Shown: positions 34,187 to 45,946 of the stretch, piece by piece
Position numbering within the stretch: position 1 is the first letter of the stretch
Layout of the letters: each line of letters starts with the position of its first letter
Source of the DNA: Parietaria judaica
Lineage: Eukaryota > Streptophyta > Magnoliopsida > Rosales > Urticaceae
Assembly: GCA_954871525.1 (NCBI GenBank)
Contig: OX940863.1
Location: 1,960,001 to 2,024,000, forward strand
Length of the DNA: 64,000 bases
Reading direction: 5' to 3'
Notes under the pieces: generated by a model
Seen by the model: only the letters and a program-made list of their open reading frames with translations
What the model was told of the DNA's origin: nothing
Database searches by the model: none
Program-made: the position numbers and the translations under genes

Positions 34187-36539
34187 CTTAAATGTTGCTT
34201 TGTTTTTGCAAGTTTAAGGACTTGTTAATGTAAATGTGTTTCGGCAAAAAGCAGAGAAGTTTTTTTTTTTTTTTTTATCATCATTGTTGATTTGGTGATT
34301 TGCTCTGAATTCCTCTGCTCTTACTGTAATCGGAAACGTTATTCTTTTACTGATAAATTAATGAGAATTAAATTTGACTATGGAATTTTAATTTTAATTT
34401 CTTATTCATAAAATTGGAAATTTCTTTGATTTGATTGTGCATTTTCCTTGCAAATCCCTTCGTAAATACTGTATGTTTGCAAAGAAGTCTACATCTTTTG
34501 GGACGTAATTATGAATTTTCAATTCCAGTTCAATAGGGATTTTCCCATGAATCTTCTAAAGTCATCCCCAATTCATTCATGCATTTAAATGATAACTACA
34601 CTATTTTCAATACAGTTTTAGCACTAATTTTATTTTCTATTACAACTACATTATAAAAAATAAAATAAAAAAACCCGAGAAAATATATTCGAACTCCGAA
34701 ATCCCACTATTTTAGTACATTATTGAGTATCTCACTAATTTGGGAGGCAAATTACAACCCGGCCCCTCGGTTGAACATCTATTAGAGTATCTCACTAATT
34801 CGGGAGGCAGATTACAACCCGGCCCCTAGGTTTTTTTTTTTTTTTTTTTGAATGGAACCCGACCCCTAGGTTGAACCTGGTACCTTTCAAAAATTCAATT
34901 TTTTTTTTACTATTTAATATAATTTGTTTTCTTTATTAAACTTACTTAACCATTCTTAGGATACTTAATTAAAAAATTTACTTGATGATAGTTTGGTGTA
35001 AATTACACCATAATATTATCTTGGAGTCGCTTTGGGGTTAGGCTAAACAAATTTCAAAGAGTGATTCCACTATTTTGATCCTTAAAAAAGTGATTATTCG
35101 GAAAGCATATTATTAGTGGCTTGAAAGACTTAAGAAGCAAGGCTCAAACTTGAAGAAAGCTACCAACAAGTACATTAATTTCCTTTTATTGTTGCTTCAA
35201 AGTCTCACAACTCAAGCACGACCCAAGAAATAAATAAATAAAATAAAATATACCCCATTATTTTATGCCGACATTTTAGAAGCTTCGAGAATTCATCACG
35301 CATGAAGATGAAAATGAAATACACTGATATTCATTATATTATTAATTATTTATATATGTGACGATTGACGAATGATAATGACGGTCACTCTTCTTAAGTT
35401 AAGAGTAATGTCAGAGTCCAATGAATTTGGGATAGCTGACACGTGGCTTTTGACCGTTGGAGAAGTGGCCGATTCGTTGGCTTGGGTCCTTTTTCACAGC
35501 AGTAACGGTAACACATCAAAAGTGGGTTCCAGCGGGTGACAGCTGGCAAGTCAAAGTTTCAACGCTACACATTCGTGCCGGCACCAAGCTCGCGATGGTT
35601 ATCACATATAGATATTGGGTCAAACATTTAGGGTGTAATACATATACATGTATGTAACAAATTAAATGTAAACAAAAAAGAGAAGGTTTTGGATTGTATT
35701 TTGTATAATAAAATGGCCCGTCAAAATTGCTTTGTAACTTGAAATATTTACTTCATTTATATATATAATATATTATTTATGGTGCAAGACTAATTAGAAG
35801 GGTCTGTACCGGCCACGTTATGAGCGGAGCTATATAGGGGCGAGGGTGTGCCTAAAAACATTAGGTAAGCATTATGCAAGAAAGTGTCAATAAATTAAGT
35901 CTATATATTTTTCAATTGCTTCCACGGTACATGGTTTGGACTCAATAGTTATTTACCAAACATCAGTCAGTTTTTTTAAAAAATAGTTTGTTTTTTAAAC
36001 TAAAACTAAAAATATTTTTTGTAAAAATTAAGCTGTGTCAAACGGGCTCAATATGTCAGTGACCATGTCGACACGTGTCTCTTATACATTAACCAATCAC
36101 AATCACACAACTTACGTATCATTGTTTTACTATTGGGTGTGTTTGGCACAACTTATTTAGCTTGTTTTTGTTTTTAAAATAAATTAAACCGCTTTTCAGG
36201 TGTTTGGCAAAATTATTTTTCCAAAAAACACATAATCGATTTTGAATTTTTGTACATGAATTGTAAAAGCTAGAATTCGTAGCTTTTAGTTTTTTCTAAA
36301 AACAAAAATACGATTTTAGTATATTTTAGTTTTTTTAGCCTTACCAAACACTAAATCAGTTTTTGTTACCAGCAACATCTGTTTTATAGACAATTTACCA
36401 AATACCTTTAAGTTATTTTTTTAAAAGCAATTTGTTTTTAAACTAAAACTAAAAATAAAACCAAAAACAACGTTTGTAAAAATTATGTTGTGCAAAACGG
36501 ATCATTGTCTGTGAAAGCCAAAATATGAACACATTTGTG
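34187..36539. other. Intergenic DNA with a 60-bp tandem repeat and a MITE-like block
   Basis: No gene seen. At about 34723-34832 a unit GAGTATCTCACTAATT then GGGAGGC and TTACAACCCGGCCCCT occurs twice with 60-bp period. From about 36134 to 36510 the DNA begins TTGGGTGTGTTTGGCA, a motif common at plant MITE ends, and is related in reverse orientation to 56690-56885. Confidence 0.5.
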
Positions 36540-36718
36540 ACAATGATACAAACTTTATATATATATATATACACTCACTTATATAGGTTGGTGTGAGTTA
36601 GTTCAGTTCCCATATTGGGATTCTAATAATGCTACAATGATACAAACTTTATATATATATATATATACTCACGTATATAGGTTGGTGTGAGTTAGTTTAG
36701 TTCCCATATTGGGATTCT
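36540..36718. repeat. 94-bp tandem duplication at the LINE insertion site
   Basis: ACAATGATACAAACTTTATA, a TA tract, TTGGTGTGAGTTAGTT and TTCCCATATTGGGATTCT occur at 36540-36633 and again at 36634-36718. The second unit is cut by the LINE and resumes at 39784 with AATAATGC. Confidence 0.85.
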
Positions 36719-39700
36719 TTTTTTTTTTTTTAAAGCAAATTGATTTCATTCAATCACGAAAGTTGGGGAGAAAAATCCCTCAACACCGTTGCTACAAGCC
36801 ACTCCGGGCAAAAATGACACATAAGGTCCGAATCAAGAGAAAAGAGACGTCTCTTGGCCAAAGCATTGGCCACCTCGTTACATTCCCGTGGAACCCATGT
36901 CCACTCTCCGGTCCCGCCTAGCTCTCGGCTGAGCTCCCGCACCTCCGCAATAATCGGGCCTTGCAAGCCCAACGAGTCTCGTGCCTTGGTGAGGTGGGAG
37001 GCCCGCAAGCAATCCGTCTCAACATGCTCGATCCTCCACCCCTGTTCACGAGCAAAGAGAAGCCCCCGTCGCATCGCAATGCACTCTCCGGTGAGAGCCG
37101 AGTCGACATGGTCGACCAAGGAAGCCAGGACTCCCATGACCCGACCGAGGTGGTCTCGAACAACCGCTCCCACCGCTGCCCGTCCTGTCTCCCTGTCCCA
37201 AGCCACATCTACGTTGAGCTTGAGGCTCCCTGCAACCGGCCTGGACCAAGACCTTGGTACCTCCTCCCTCGGCGAGCGATGATTCTCCGTCGTGTGCGCA
37301 CACCACTTAAAACTTGTGAACCATCCGTCGACTTCTTCCACCCAAGCCTTTGGGGCCCGTACGCGGTGCTCGAATAGGCGAAGGTTGCGATCGGACCACG
37401 TCGCCCAAATTAGCCCGCAAAAGAGCTCGAAGTGTGGTTTGGAAAGACTCTCGAGCGCCCGGTAGCACAACTCCTGAAACGGAATCTCCCCCGTCTTTTC
37501 CACCCACCGGTGGATCGTCGATGATGCCCAAATGGCCTTGGCCCTCTCACACCCCCAGACGGCATGTGAGGCGTCCTCCGGGAGTGCCCCGCAAAAATTG
37601 CAAAAGGGTAGAACGTCTACCCCTCGGATTCGAAGTGCCCCGTTGGTCGGAAGAGCTTCCGACCACGCGCGCCACACCATGTGCTTCACCTTCGCGGGGA
37701 TCACCGTACCCCACAAAGCTTTCCACCAATTTGGCTCCCCCTTCCCGAGCCCGAGGGTCCGCTCCTTACTTCCGACCTAGCTAGTCGGTAACCGGACCGC
37801 ACCGAGTAGATCCCATTGTCTTCGTGGTGCCAAACAAGCCGATCTAGACCCTTCCCCACCGGGATCCTCAGGACGGCCTCCGCATCGTAAGGGGTTAAGA
37901 GGGCCTCGACCCGAGAAAGGTCCCAATGGCCATGGGAGACTAGATCGGCTACCCGCCACGGATACCCGTCGTCCGGAGCCTCCGAGGTGGCGAAGAAAGC
38001 CCCGGGCCGAGGGATCCAAGGTTGGCCATGGACCCGTACGTTGCCGTCCCCGATTTGCCATCTCGTGCCGCGTCTAAGCAAGTCTCGTCCCCAACACAGA
38101 CTCTTGCAAAGGAACGAGGAACGTCCCTTGCAATTGAAGTCGAGGATCGAGGTATCGGGGTAGTACTTAGCTTTTAGAATCCGCGCTAAGAGACAACCGG
38201 GGTTTTGGATAATCCGCCATGAAAGTCGTGCTACGAGGGCCCGGTTGAAATCACCCATGACCTTGAAGCCCAGACCACCCTCCCCTTTCGGCTTTGCGAG
38301 AACGTCCCATCTTCGCCAATGGATCTTTCTCGACTCCTCCGACCCGCCCCACCAAAACCGAGCGGTAACAGCGTGAAGGATCTTTGATGGTGCGGACAGG
38401 GAGCTGGAAAAGACTCATGAGATAGGTGGGGATGGCTTGCACCACTGATTTGATCAAGACTTCCCGTCCCCCGGCCGAGAAGAACTTTGCTTTCCACGTC
38501 CCGAGATGCTTCTTGACCCAGCTCGTGATCTTGCTAAAGACAGCGCACTTGTTTTGGCCAACGTGTACCGGAAGCCTGAGATAAGACTCGAGATCCAGAA
38601 CGGCCCGCATACCAAGCACCCGAGAGATGGATCCACCATGTGCCTCGGCCACGTTCCGTGAAAAGCTCACCATGGACTTCTCCGCGTTAACGGTTTGTCC
38701 CGTCCCCTTCTCGTAGACTTTGAGGACCCCGCTAATAGCTTGGCCGCATCCGACACTCGCCTCCCCGAAGATGATACAATCGTCCGCAAAGAGAAGATGT
38801 GTCACCGGCGGGGCTTCCCGATGGCACGCGAAACCGCGTAGGAGTCCAAGCCTCTCTTGCCCCCGGATGAGCGCGGAAAGGCCCTCCGCACAAACTAGGA
38901 AGATGTACGGCGACAAAGGGCAGCCTTGCCGGAGTCCACGGGTCGGCGAGAAGAAGTTTCCGGCTCTTCCGTTGAGGACGACGGAGAAGACCGGTGTCGA
39001 AATACAATCCCGTACAACGGCTAGGATTCGCGGCCCGAACCCCATCCGATGCAACATTGCTTCCACGAACCCCCATTCGACCCGGTCATAAGCTTTGCTC
39101 ATATCGAGCTTTATGGCCATCGCCCCCTTCTTTTGATAACGGATTTGCCGAATAGAATGAAGAAGCTCGTAGGCGATGGCGGCGTTGTCCGTAATCAAGT
39201 GTCCGGGAACGAAGGCGCTTTGAGCATCCGAGATGACGGAGGCGAGGGCGCCTTTTATCCGGTTAGCGACCACTTTGGAAACGAGCTTGAGGAGCACGTT
39301 GCACAAACTGATCGGTCGGAAGTCTTGTACTCTCCTTGGGTTCTTCACCTTGGGCAAGAGCACGATGTTGGTGGCATTCCATGCTCTCACACTCCTCCTC
39401 CCGTTAAGAATATCCAAACACTCTTCACGAATCGCCGGCCCCACAGTCCCCCAAAGTTTTTGGAAGAAGATGGCGTGGAAGCCGTCGGGGCCCGGCGCCT
39501 TCCGAGGGCCCAATAAGGATAGGGCGGCATTGATCTCGTCCGCGGTGAACCTCTCCTCGGTGATCTCCCGTTGCCCCGCCGAAATAGAAGCAACGTCCTC
39601 CGTCGTGATCAAGCCGAAATCCCTCTCCGAGGCGCCGTTCGAAGAATAGATGTTCGAGAAGTATTTGTCTAGCACTTCTCGAACATCCTTCTCCAATGTC

Positions 39701-39765
39701 ACCCATTTCCCGGTCTCGTTCAAGATACCTCGGATTTGGTTTTGCGTCCTCGGTCTCGTCTCCCG
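36719..39765 (-). mobile_element. 5'-truncated LINE (non-LTR retrotransposon) with 18-bp target duplication
   Basis: The 3.05-kb, GC-rich element ends in a poly-A tail (T run at 36719-36732 on +). It is flanked by the perfect duplication TTCCCATATTGGGATTCT at 36701-36718 and 39766-39783. Minus-strand coding shows reverse transcriptase (GPDGFHAIF, FRPISLCNV, AYDRVEW, RQGCPLSPYIF, LLFADDCIIF), a zinc-binding zf-RVT region (CNFCGALPEDASHAVWGC) and a C-terminal RNase H. The endonuclease and ORF1 are missing, typical of incomplete reverse transcription. Confidence 0.95.
36754..39723 (-). pseudogene. LINE reverse transcriptase / RNase H coding region, two frameshifts
   Basis: Three successive minus-strand frames (38251-39723, 37701-38258, 36754-37716) are parts of one polyprotein. 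A one-base shift near 38395 follows LFQLPV, after which the correct reading (RFWWGGSEESRKIHWRRW) lies in another frame. A second shift near 37745 falls in a G-rich run, before PNWWKALWGTV. The RT catalytic FADD is intact. RNase H acidic residues are seen in LNVDVAWD, TGECIAMRRG and VETDCLRA, with NEVANALAKR near the end. The element cannot make a full protein. Confidence 0.9.
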
Positions 39766-39783
39766 TTCCCATATTGGGATTCT

Positions 39784-40010
39784 AATAATGCATTTCCATC
39801 GTGGTTATGTATTGCAATGCTAAACGACAAAATTTATAGACAATAAGATTGAATAATGAAAAGAATAGGTTGAAAAATATATCAAAAAATCAAAAACCCT
39901 AGAACAAAGGAAGGAAGAATGTGTATTTGGATTATTCATTGAGGCACACCGCATCAGTGTCATGCGTGTTAAAAAATTTATAAGTACAAATGCGGGCTAT
40001 AATTTATATG
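39784..40010 (+). pseudogene. Fragment of the neighbouring WD40 (WDR53-like) gene
   Basis: About 39880-40010 parallels 44185-44310 of the intact gene, exon 9 and the start of its intron: AACCCTAGAACAAA, GGAAGGAAGA, GATTATTCATTG, CACACCGC and CAGTGTCATGCGTG are shared in order. Weaker similarity continues left towards the LINE. Small indels break the frame. Because intron DNA is included, it is a genomic duplicate. Confidence 0.8.
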
Positions 40011-40987
40011 AAAATAAGTGAAGACAATCGATCGGCAAATCCTTCAATTTCTTATGATGTGTGTAATTTTTTTGACACTTATCTTTTGGCCTACACGAAT
40101 TTAAATATTTTCTTGATTTTTTTTTGGCATTTAAGGTACTTCTACCGAAAATAGTCAAAAAGTACAAATTTACTCGAAAAGTACCCAATTTTTTTTATTT
40201 ACACTATTTTTTTTTTATCAATAATCGTTTGGCAATAAGCTAGCCATTTTTTTTAACAAAACTCATGGAAAAGTAACAAAACGGTGCTCATACGGAGGGG
40301 GTTCAAAGGGGACTCTTTCGGACGTAATTGACCGACTGACTAAGGTCTTGGAGTCCATCGCCGACGCGATATGTCGTCTGACAAAGCTGGTGGAGTCTTG
40401 TTTGAAGAAAAATGTGATCTGGTGGAGTCCAACGCCAGCGCGATCTGTCGCCGACGCGACTGACGAGAAGAACAACGACGGTGCTCAGGCGGCGAACGAC
40501 GAGAATGACAGGGCTCAGGAGGCGAGTAACGATTACTCTTTGGGTACTTTGATTGGCATGAAATATTTACCGATGACTACCGGTAAGACGGATAATCGTC
40601 GATAATCGATGAAAATTCGATCCTTGCAATAAACTATATTTTAAAATTAAAACATTGATAGATAATCACCAGTAGTCTTCATCAAGGATCAAAATGCCGT
40701 TTTGGCCGATAAATCGTTTGCCGTTATCGATGGATTAATCGTTTGCCGATGGATTTATCGACGGAAAACCTATAAAAATTATCGTTTGCCGTTATCGAAA
40801 CTTATCGAACTTATCGATGGATTAATCGTTTATCGATGGATTTATCGATGGAAAACCTATAAAAAAATGTCACACATATTTTACACTAAAAACATAACAT
40901 AAAATACTAATGTCACAAAATATAAACATAAAAGTCTCATACAAAATATAATATATAAGCCACAAACCAAGTCTCATACTAATGTAA
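40011..40987. other. Intergenic DNA with a dispersed ATCG-rich repeat
   Basis: An 85-codon frame at 40348-40605 has no family resemblance. At about 40705-40865 GATGGATTAATCGTTT, ATGGATTTATCGA and GGAAAACCTATAAAAA occur twice in tandem, a repeat family with further members in the window. Confidence 0.45.
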
Positions 40988-41355
40988 CTAGCTCAAATCA
41001 ACAATTTCCGAAACATATGTACTTTTGCCACATGATATCACAATTCAGAAAAACTTCAAATTAAAAAAAAATTATGCAAACCGATTAGTTTTAAAATTAT
41101 ATACAATTTTATAAAACGAAATTACACCAAAATATTCGAGTAACTAGCTCAAATCAACAATTTCCGAAACATATGTATTTTTGCCACAATGATATCACAA
41201 TTCAGAAAAACTTCAAATTAATAAAAAAATTATGCAAACCGATTAGTTTTAAAATTATATACAATTTTATAAAACGAAATTACACCAAAATATTCGAGTA
41301 ACTAACTCAAATCAACAATTTCCGAAACATATGTACTTTTGCCACAATGATATCA
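40988..41355. repeat. Tandem repeat, about 157-bp unit, 2.4 copies
   Basis: Units start at 40988, 41144 and 41302 with CTAGCTCAAATCAACAATTT (CTAACTC in the third). The first two are nearly identical, including TATGCAAACCGATTAGTTTT; the third stops after about 55 bp. Confidence 0.9.
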
Positions 41356-42469
41356 AAATTTTTGAACTTACCCAAATTTGGACGAAAAGTCCTCCGATTA
41401 TCGTTATTTTGCTTTTGAAAAGTTGCAGCGATAAGTACCAAAGTTTTCGGTTCGAAAAATTTTGAAAAGTATAAAACGGCAGCGATTACTAGAGATAAGT
41501 TACCGAGAACACCATTTCTTCAATTAATCGAACGATAATCGCTCGATTTTCGCGATTTTCGGAACCTTGGTCTTCATTATTAATTTTATAATCACCAATA
41601 GTTGTACGGTATTGCGTGAACTATACAATAATCACAAGATTCTGTCAAGATAACATCCATTCATTCAAACCGTTCGTGAAGATTAATTAATTATAAAGGG
41701 ACTTTTCAAACGGTGACAAATTGAATTCCACGTCACGTCTAACTCACCACTAAAACAAAATTCCACGTGTCAAAAGTCCACGCGACTCGCTGAATCGACT
41801 TTGAGTCGTCCCCATTCTATGTCGAGTTCGGAAAGTGTCTTTGCCTTTTGTCATCGACGATCAAAGAAGATTCCAAAACTGTGAATTACTTACTGGACAA
41901 CTTATCCGGTAAGTAATCCACGGTTTCGAAATTAAAATTCGATAAATTAATAATCTCAATTATTTAATATTTTTATATTTTTCTAACTCTTATAAACATT
42001 ATTAAATTATCTATGAATAAATTAATAAATTCGATAATTTAATAAAATTCTAAAACTAAACCCGTAATATTTTTTATTTTATTTTTAATCATCGTGACCC
42101 ATTACTCCGCACCACTATAGCAAACCACTTTGAGTTTTTTCACTGATGCTATTTGTTTGTTGGAAAAAAAGAAAATAGTTAATTTTGTTTTGAAATTTAC
42201 ATTAAGCTTCACATGGATGGATTGAAATTCTAACTCCCACTGAGAGTATCTCATGATTTTGTATTTTGTTCATATATAGCCCTTTAAGTTATATAAAAAC
42301 AGAGATATAAAACTGTAAATTACCCATAAAATTAAATACAAATTCACTGGCGTAATATAGTCATTTTGGAAAATCAGAAATTATGTAAGAAAAAGAAGAC
42401 AATTAGTAAGTGAATTTCAGAATTGTTTGTCTTTAAAAATTTTAAACTTAAACAATGTAGGAAGTAGAC
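41356..42469. other. Intergenic DNA; dispersed repeat at 41390-41575
   Basis: 41390-41575 shares order and sequence with 57060-57265: GCGATAAGTACC, TCGGTTCGAAAAAT, AAGTATAAAACG, TTACCGAGAAC and a CGATAATCGCTCGAT block. No gene is seen. The end of the region presumably holds distal promoter DNA of the WD40 gene. Confidence 0.5.
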
Positions 42470-42512
42470 ATTGGGCCGAGTTATAGGCCCAATCAAATCC
42501 AGCCCAGCCCAA
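42470..42512 (+). promoter_or_regulatory. Cluster of TGGGCC/GGCCCA site II motifs
   Basis: TTGGGCC, TAGGCCCAA and AGCCCAGCCCAAC lie within 45 bp just upstream of the WD40 start codon. Site II elements are bound by TCP factors and are typical of promoters of steadily expressed, growth-linked plant genes. Confidence 0.55.
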
Positions 42513-42548
42513 CAGAGGAAGCTCCAAGCTCTCGAGTCACACACGACA

Positions 42549-44705
42549 ATGGCGGGGAGAGAGAGAGAGATGAACGAGAGAGCGAAGGCACGGCGACTGA
42601 AGGGCCACAAGGCGACCGCCACGTGCTGCGTGGCGTCACGCGACCGGCCGGGCCTTGTCCTCACCACCGCCGAGGTCAGTCCTTTCACCGTTCCGATGAC
42701 GAACACGTTGCGAGCTTTACGCGAGTTCTGAGCTTCGAAAATGGCGAAGTTGGTGAGTTTCGATTTGATGGATGTGCAGGACGGTTGCGTTTGCTGGTTC
42801 GACTTGCGATGCGAGGATGCTGTGCGAACCATGGAAGTTGGCAGCGATGCCATCTCGTCCATTTGTTTCAACTCTGGTACGTCGTGAAGAATTTATAGAA
42901 AGATTGTCATGAACATCTGGATTTTGATGTGTTCTTCAGAGGATAGAGTTGGTTATGGTGTTTTGAAGAGAGCTGTTGATTGATTCAGGAAATGAAAATA
43001 TCATTTATGTGTCTACGGGAAACGAAGTGAAGAGTTTTGACGTGCAAATGGTAATCATAATCGACGAGAGTCTTCGATTTCGCTGTTTCGGATTTGTGTC
43101 AAGAGGAGCTCAGCTCATATTGGGCTTCATCAAATTTCGATTTCACTCCTTTGATGCATCCGTTTTACGTGGTACGGGATTGAGTTTTATGCGTGCGGTT
43201 TTTGCAGCCCGAGTCGTCGAAGCTGCTAGACACTTTTGAGTACAATAAGGAGGAGATAAACCAGGTGCGGAAAAGTTCTGACTCGGTTTACAGAGAGAAT
43301 TCAGAATACTATCTGTTTATGTTATTCCATGGCACGAAAGTGCTAAAAATGTCGTGTCTATGCAGATTGCTTGCAACTCGAAGTCTTCTTTTCTAGCTGC
43401 TGCAGACGACGGTGGCGATCTTAAGGTTCTTAGAACACGTGCTATGTAATAATTTCGAGCTATCAAAGAAAATTTTCTTGTAAGTTGCTTATCTCTGTCT
43501 CTGTGGCAGATCATAGATATTAGTCAGAAATGTCTCTATAAAACACTTAGAGCTGGCCATACAAGTGTATCCTTTTCGTCTTCTTCTCGAAATACCTACC
43601 CTCTCTTCGTGGTTTCTTATCACGATGACTTTTTCGATTATGTTTGTTTTACTTTAGATTTTCCTCCTTAACTATGATTTATAGATTTGTAGTAGTGTGC
43701 AATTCCTTCCTTGGAGACCCTGGGAAGGTATCTCCATCACGAATGCTAAATTTATTTCTTTGTTTCTATAAATCTCGACCCTAAACTACGATGTTTCTGC
43801 TAGTTATTAGTGGAGGTCTCGATTCCAAACTCGTGATGTGGGATTTCTCAAAAGGACGCCCATGCAAAATCATGGATTTTGGTACTTTCGATCTACCCAT
43901 ATCAGCTTTTTTTGGTTCTGTAAATAAAAATTTCATTGACAGTGACATGTTTTGGTTTCAGGTCTGCCTGATAACAGCGGTAACAGTGCAGGGCAGTGTT
44001 ACAATCCCGCTTTTATCCATTCAATAGTTGTTCCAGACGTTGGTATGATCAACAAATATGGAAAGATTTGTGTTGTGGCAAGAGGCGATGGAGTGGTCGA
44101 TGTGATCGATATCGAAACCGAACTTGCTGCAATGAAGTCAAAAGCCTTATTTGGATCACAGAAGAATAGATCAAAAAGCAGATCACAAAAATCAGAAACC
44201 CTAGAACAAAATGGAAGGAAGAGGGTGCATTTAGATTATTCATTGGGAGGGCACACCGCTGCAGTGTCATGCGTGTGAGTAATTACTTTAGAAGTTCAAA
44301 TGCGGAACGTAATTCTCTCTTTATAAATTTTTTTGTTTAATATTTGGACGATCATAATTGATTCAGGGCATTTTCACAATTTGGTGAGAGAGGAAAGTTC
44401 ATAATTTCAGGTGGAAATGATAAGTCGGTGAAGGTATGGGACTGGACCCGACATAGCGACACTGAACAAACTGGCCCCGGTAGTGATGTTTTACAAGCAA
44501 ACTTCAGTCTGAGTAAAAAGGTGAGATTTTGTGTAATCTAAAGAGACTCTTTGAATATAATCTCTTTTCATATCAATTTTATTTTTCAATTATCCAATTT
44601 TTCACTTGGAAACAGGTAAACTGGCTCTGTACCACTCCGACTGAATCCGATAATCTCGTAGTTTGTGACACTACCAAAGTAGTGAAGGTCTATTCTGTCT
44701 CTTAG
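42549..44705 (+). CDS. WD40-repeat protein, WDR53-like, 11 exons
   Basis: Exons: 42549-42674, 42780-42876, 42989-43050, 43208-43264, 43366-43425, 43510-43566, 43685-43727, 43804-43881, 43962-44274, 44367-44520, 44616-44705. All have GT-AG sites and join in frame to 378 aa. WD repeat signatures: LKGHKATATCC at the N-terminus, AGHTSICSSVQFLPW, GGLDSKLVMWDF, LGGHTAAVSCVAFSQFG and GGNDKSVKVWDW. A basic linker (SQKNRSKSRSQKS) separates the repeats. The length and repeat layout fit the WDR53 family (At5g45760-like); beta-propeller scaffold proteins, some acting as DDB1-CUL4 substrate receptors, a role I only infer. ATG 42549 was chosen because the upstream in-frame ATG at 42471 lies within the promoter-type motifs. 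Confidence 0.88.
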
Positions 44706-45946
44706 ATCAGTGGATTGAAAGTTACAATGGTTAGCAATGTAGGGTTTCTGTAATGTCTCTTCTTTAGGGCACAATTTTGAGTCTATTTATCTTAAGCTTC
44801 TCTGTCTCTCAAACCATTTTAGAAGACGGCGAGGAACTATTACATTTCGACGAGGCGGAAACAAACTTGCGAAGTTTATCCGCAACATGTATGAAGAAAG
44901 GTATTCAACCAAAAATAGAGGACCCTGGTTTTTCTTCTTTCCAAGGGATAGCTTGTAATTTACATGTATTATTGCTATGTTCATGGACATTGACAATCCA
45001 ATTGTACCTTGAATAAAATTCTAAGCAATCAATTGTTTTTATCTTTAAGCTGGCGAGTCAGATAGCTAGTAGTGATGGTATAATATTCTTGAACACGATA
45101 TTAAATTTGAAAAATATTAGCGGCATATATTCTCAAGTTATGATTATAGTGCATGTGTACTTTTTTTTTCCGGTACATATTCTCAAGCTCTTATTTCGTT
45201 ATCAAATATAGCTTTGGAGGCATTAACTGACTGAGTTAGCATCTTCATCTAACACGGTCAATTAACAATGAAGACGTTAACTCGGTCTCAGAATTAGAAT
45301 CAGAGGTTATTTGCAGGCGTCAACTCCGTTAATTTCCAAAAGTATATATACTAGGTTAAATTTAGAGATATTAGCGGCATACATCTTCAAGGTATAACTA
45401 TTGCTGCACTTATACCCTTATATTTTTTGTTCTGCGGCACGTACCATCGTGTTCTTATTTATTACGCGGATTAATACATACATTTTTTTTCCTTTCCCTA
45501 TTCTTGATTAAAAAAAAAAAAAAAAAAGCTCAACCCTCGTCTCAAAAAACGACAACTTTAAGTTAGAAGCAAATCCAATTTAATTTGAGACCTGAATTTG
45601 ATCAAAATAATATGGTCATGAGTTGGAGTTTTTCCTAAACGTATTAGACGTAGCATGCAAGGCTTTGTTTGGGTGGTTCGTTGCATAAAGATGTGCCCTT
45701 CCCAACCATAACCTTCCTTCAACTTCCCGCAAAATTTCAAAGTTCTTTTTCACTGAAAAAATTTATAATATAAAGAAAAAATATTTGAATGTAGACATTG
45801 CTTCACATCAAAGAAGATGAGACTCAACAACCCAACCTCCTCAACAAACACCTCACTCAAGTTCTATACAAGCATACACCTTGCAAATGACCAACCTGCT
45901 CTTTTCACTGTGAGGGTTTGAGGGAGGGAGAGGGAGAGAGTAAAAG
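44706..45946. other. Intergenic DNA between the WD40 and CESA8 genes
   Basis: Holds the 3' UTR of the WD40 gene and the CESA8 promoter. Two diverged copies of a segment (ATATTAGCGGCATA, then CTCAAG or TTCAAG) lie at about 45110 and 45367. A poly-A run is at 45511-45527. A SMRE-type MYB46-binding match, ACCAACC (45890-45896), lies about 55 bp before the CESA8 start; such motifs are known in secondary-wall CESA promoters but are short enough to occur by chance. Confidence 0.45.

Noticed and set aside
36854..37784. Plus-strand frames over the LINE
   Set aside because: Antisense to the RNase H/RT coding region in GC-rich DNA.
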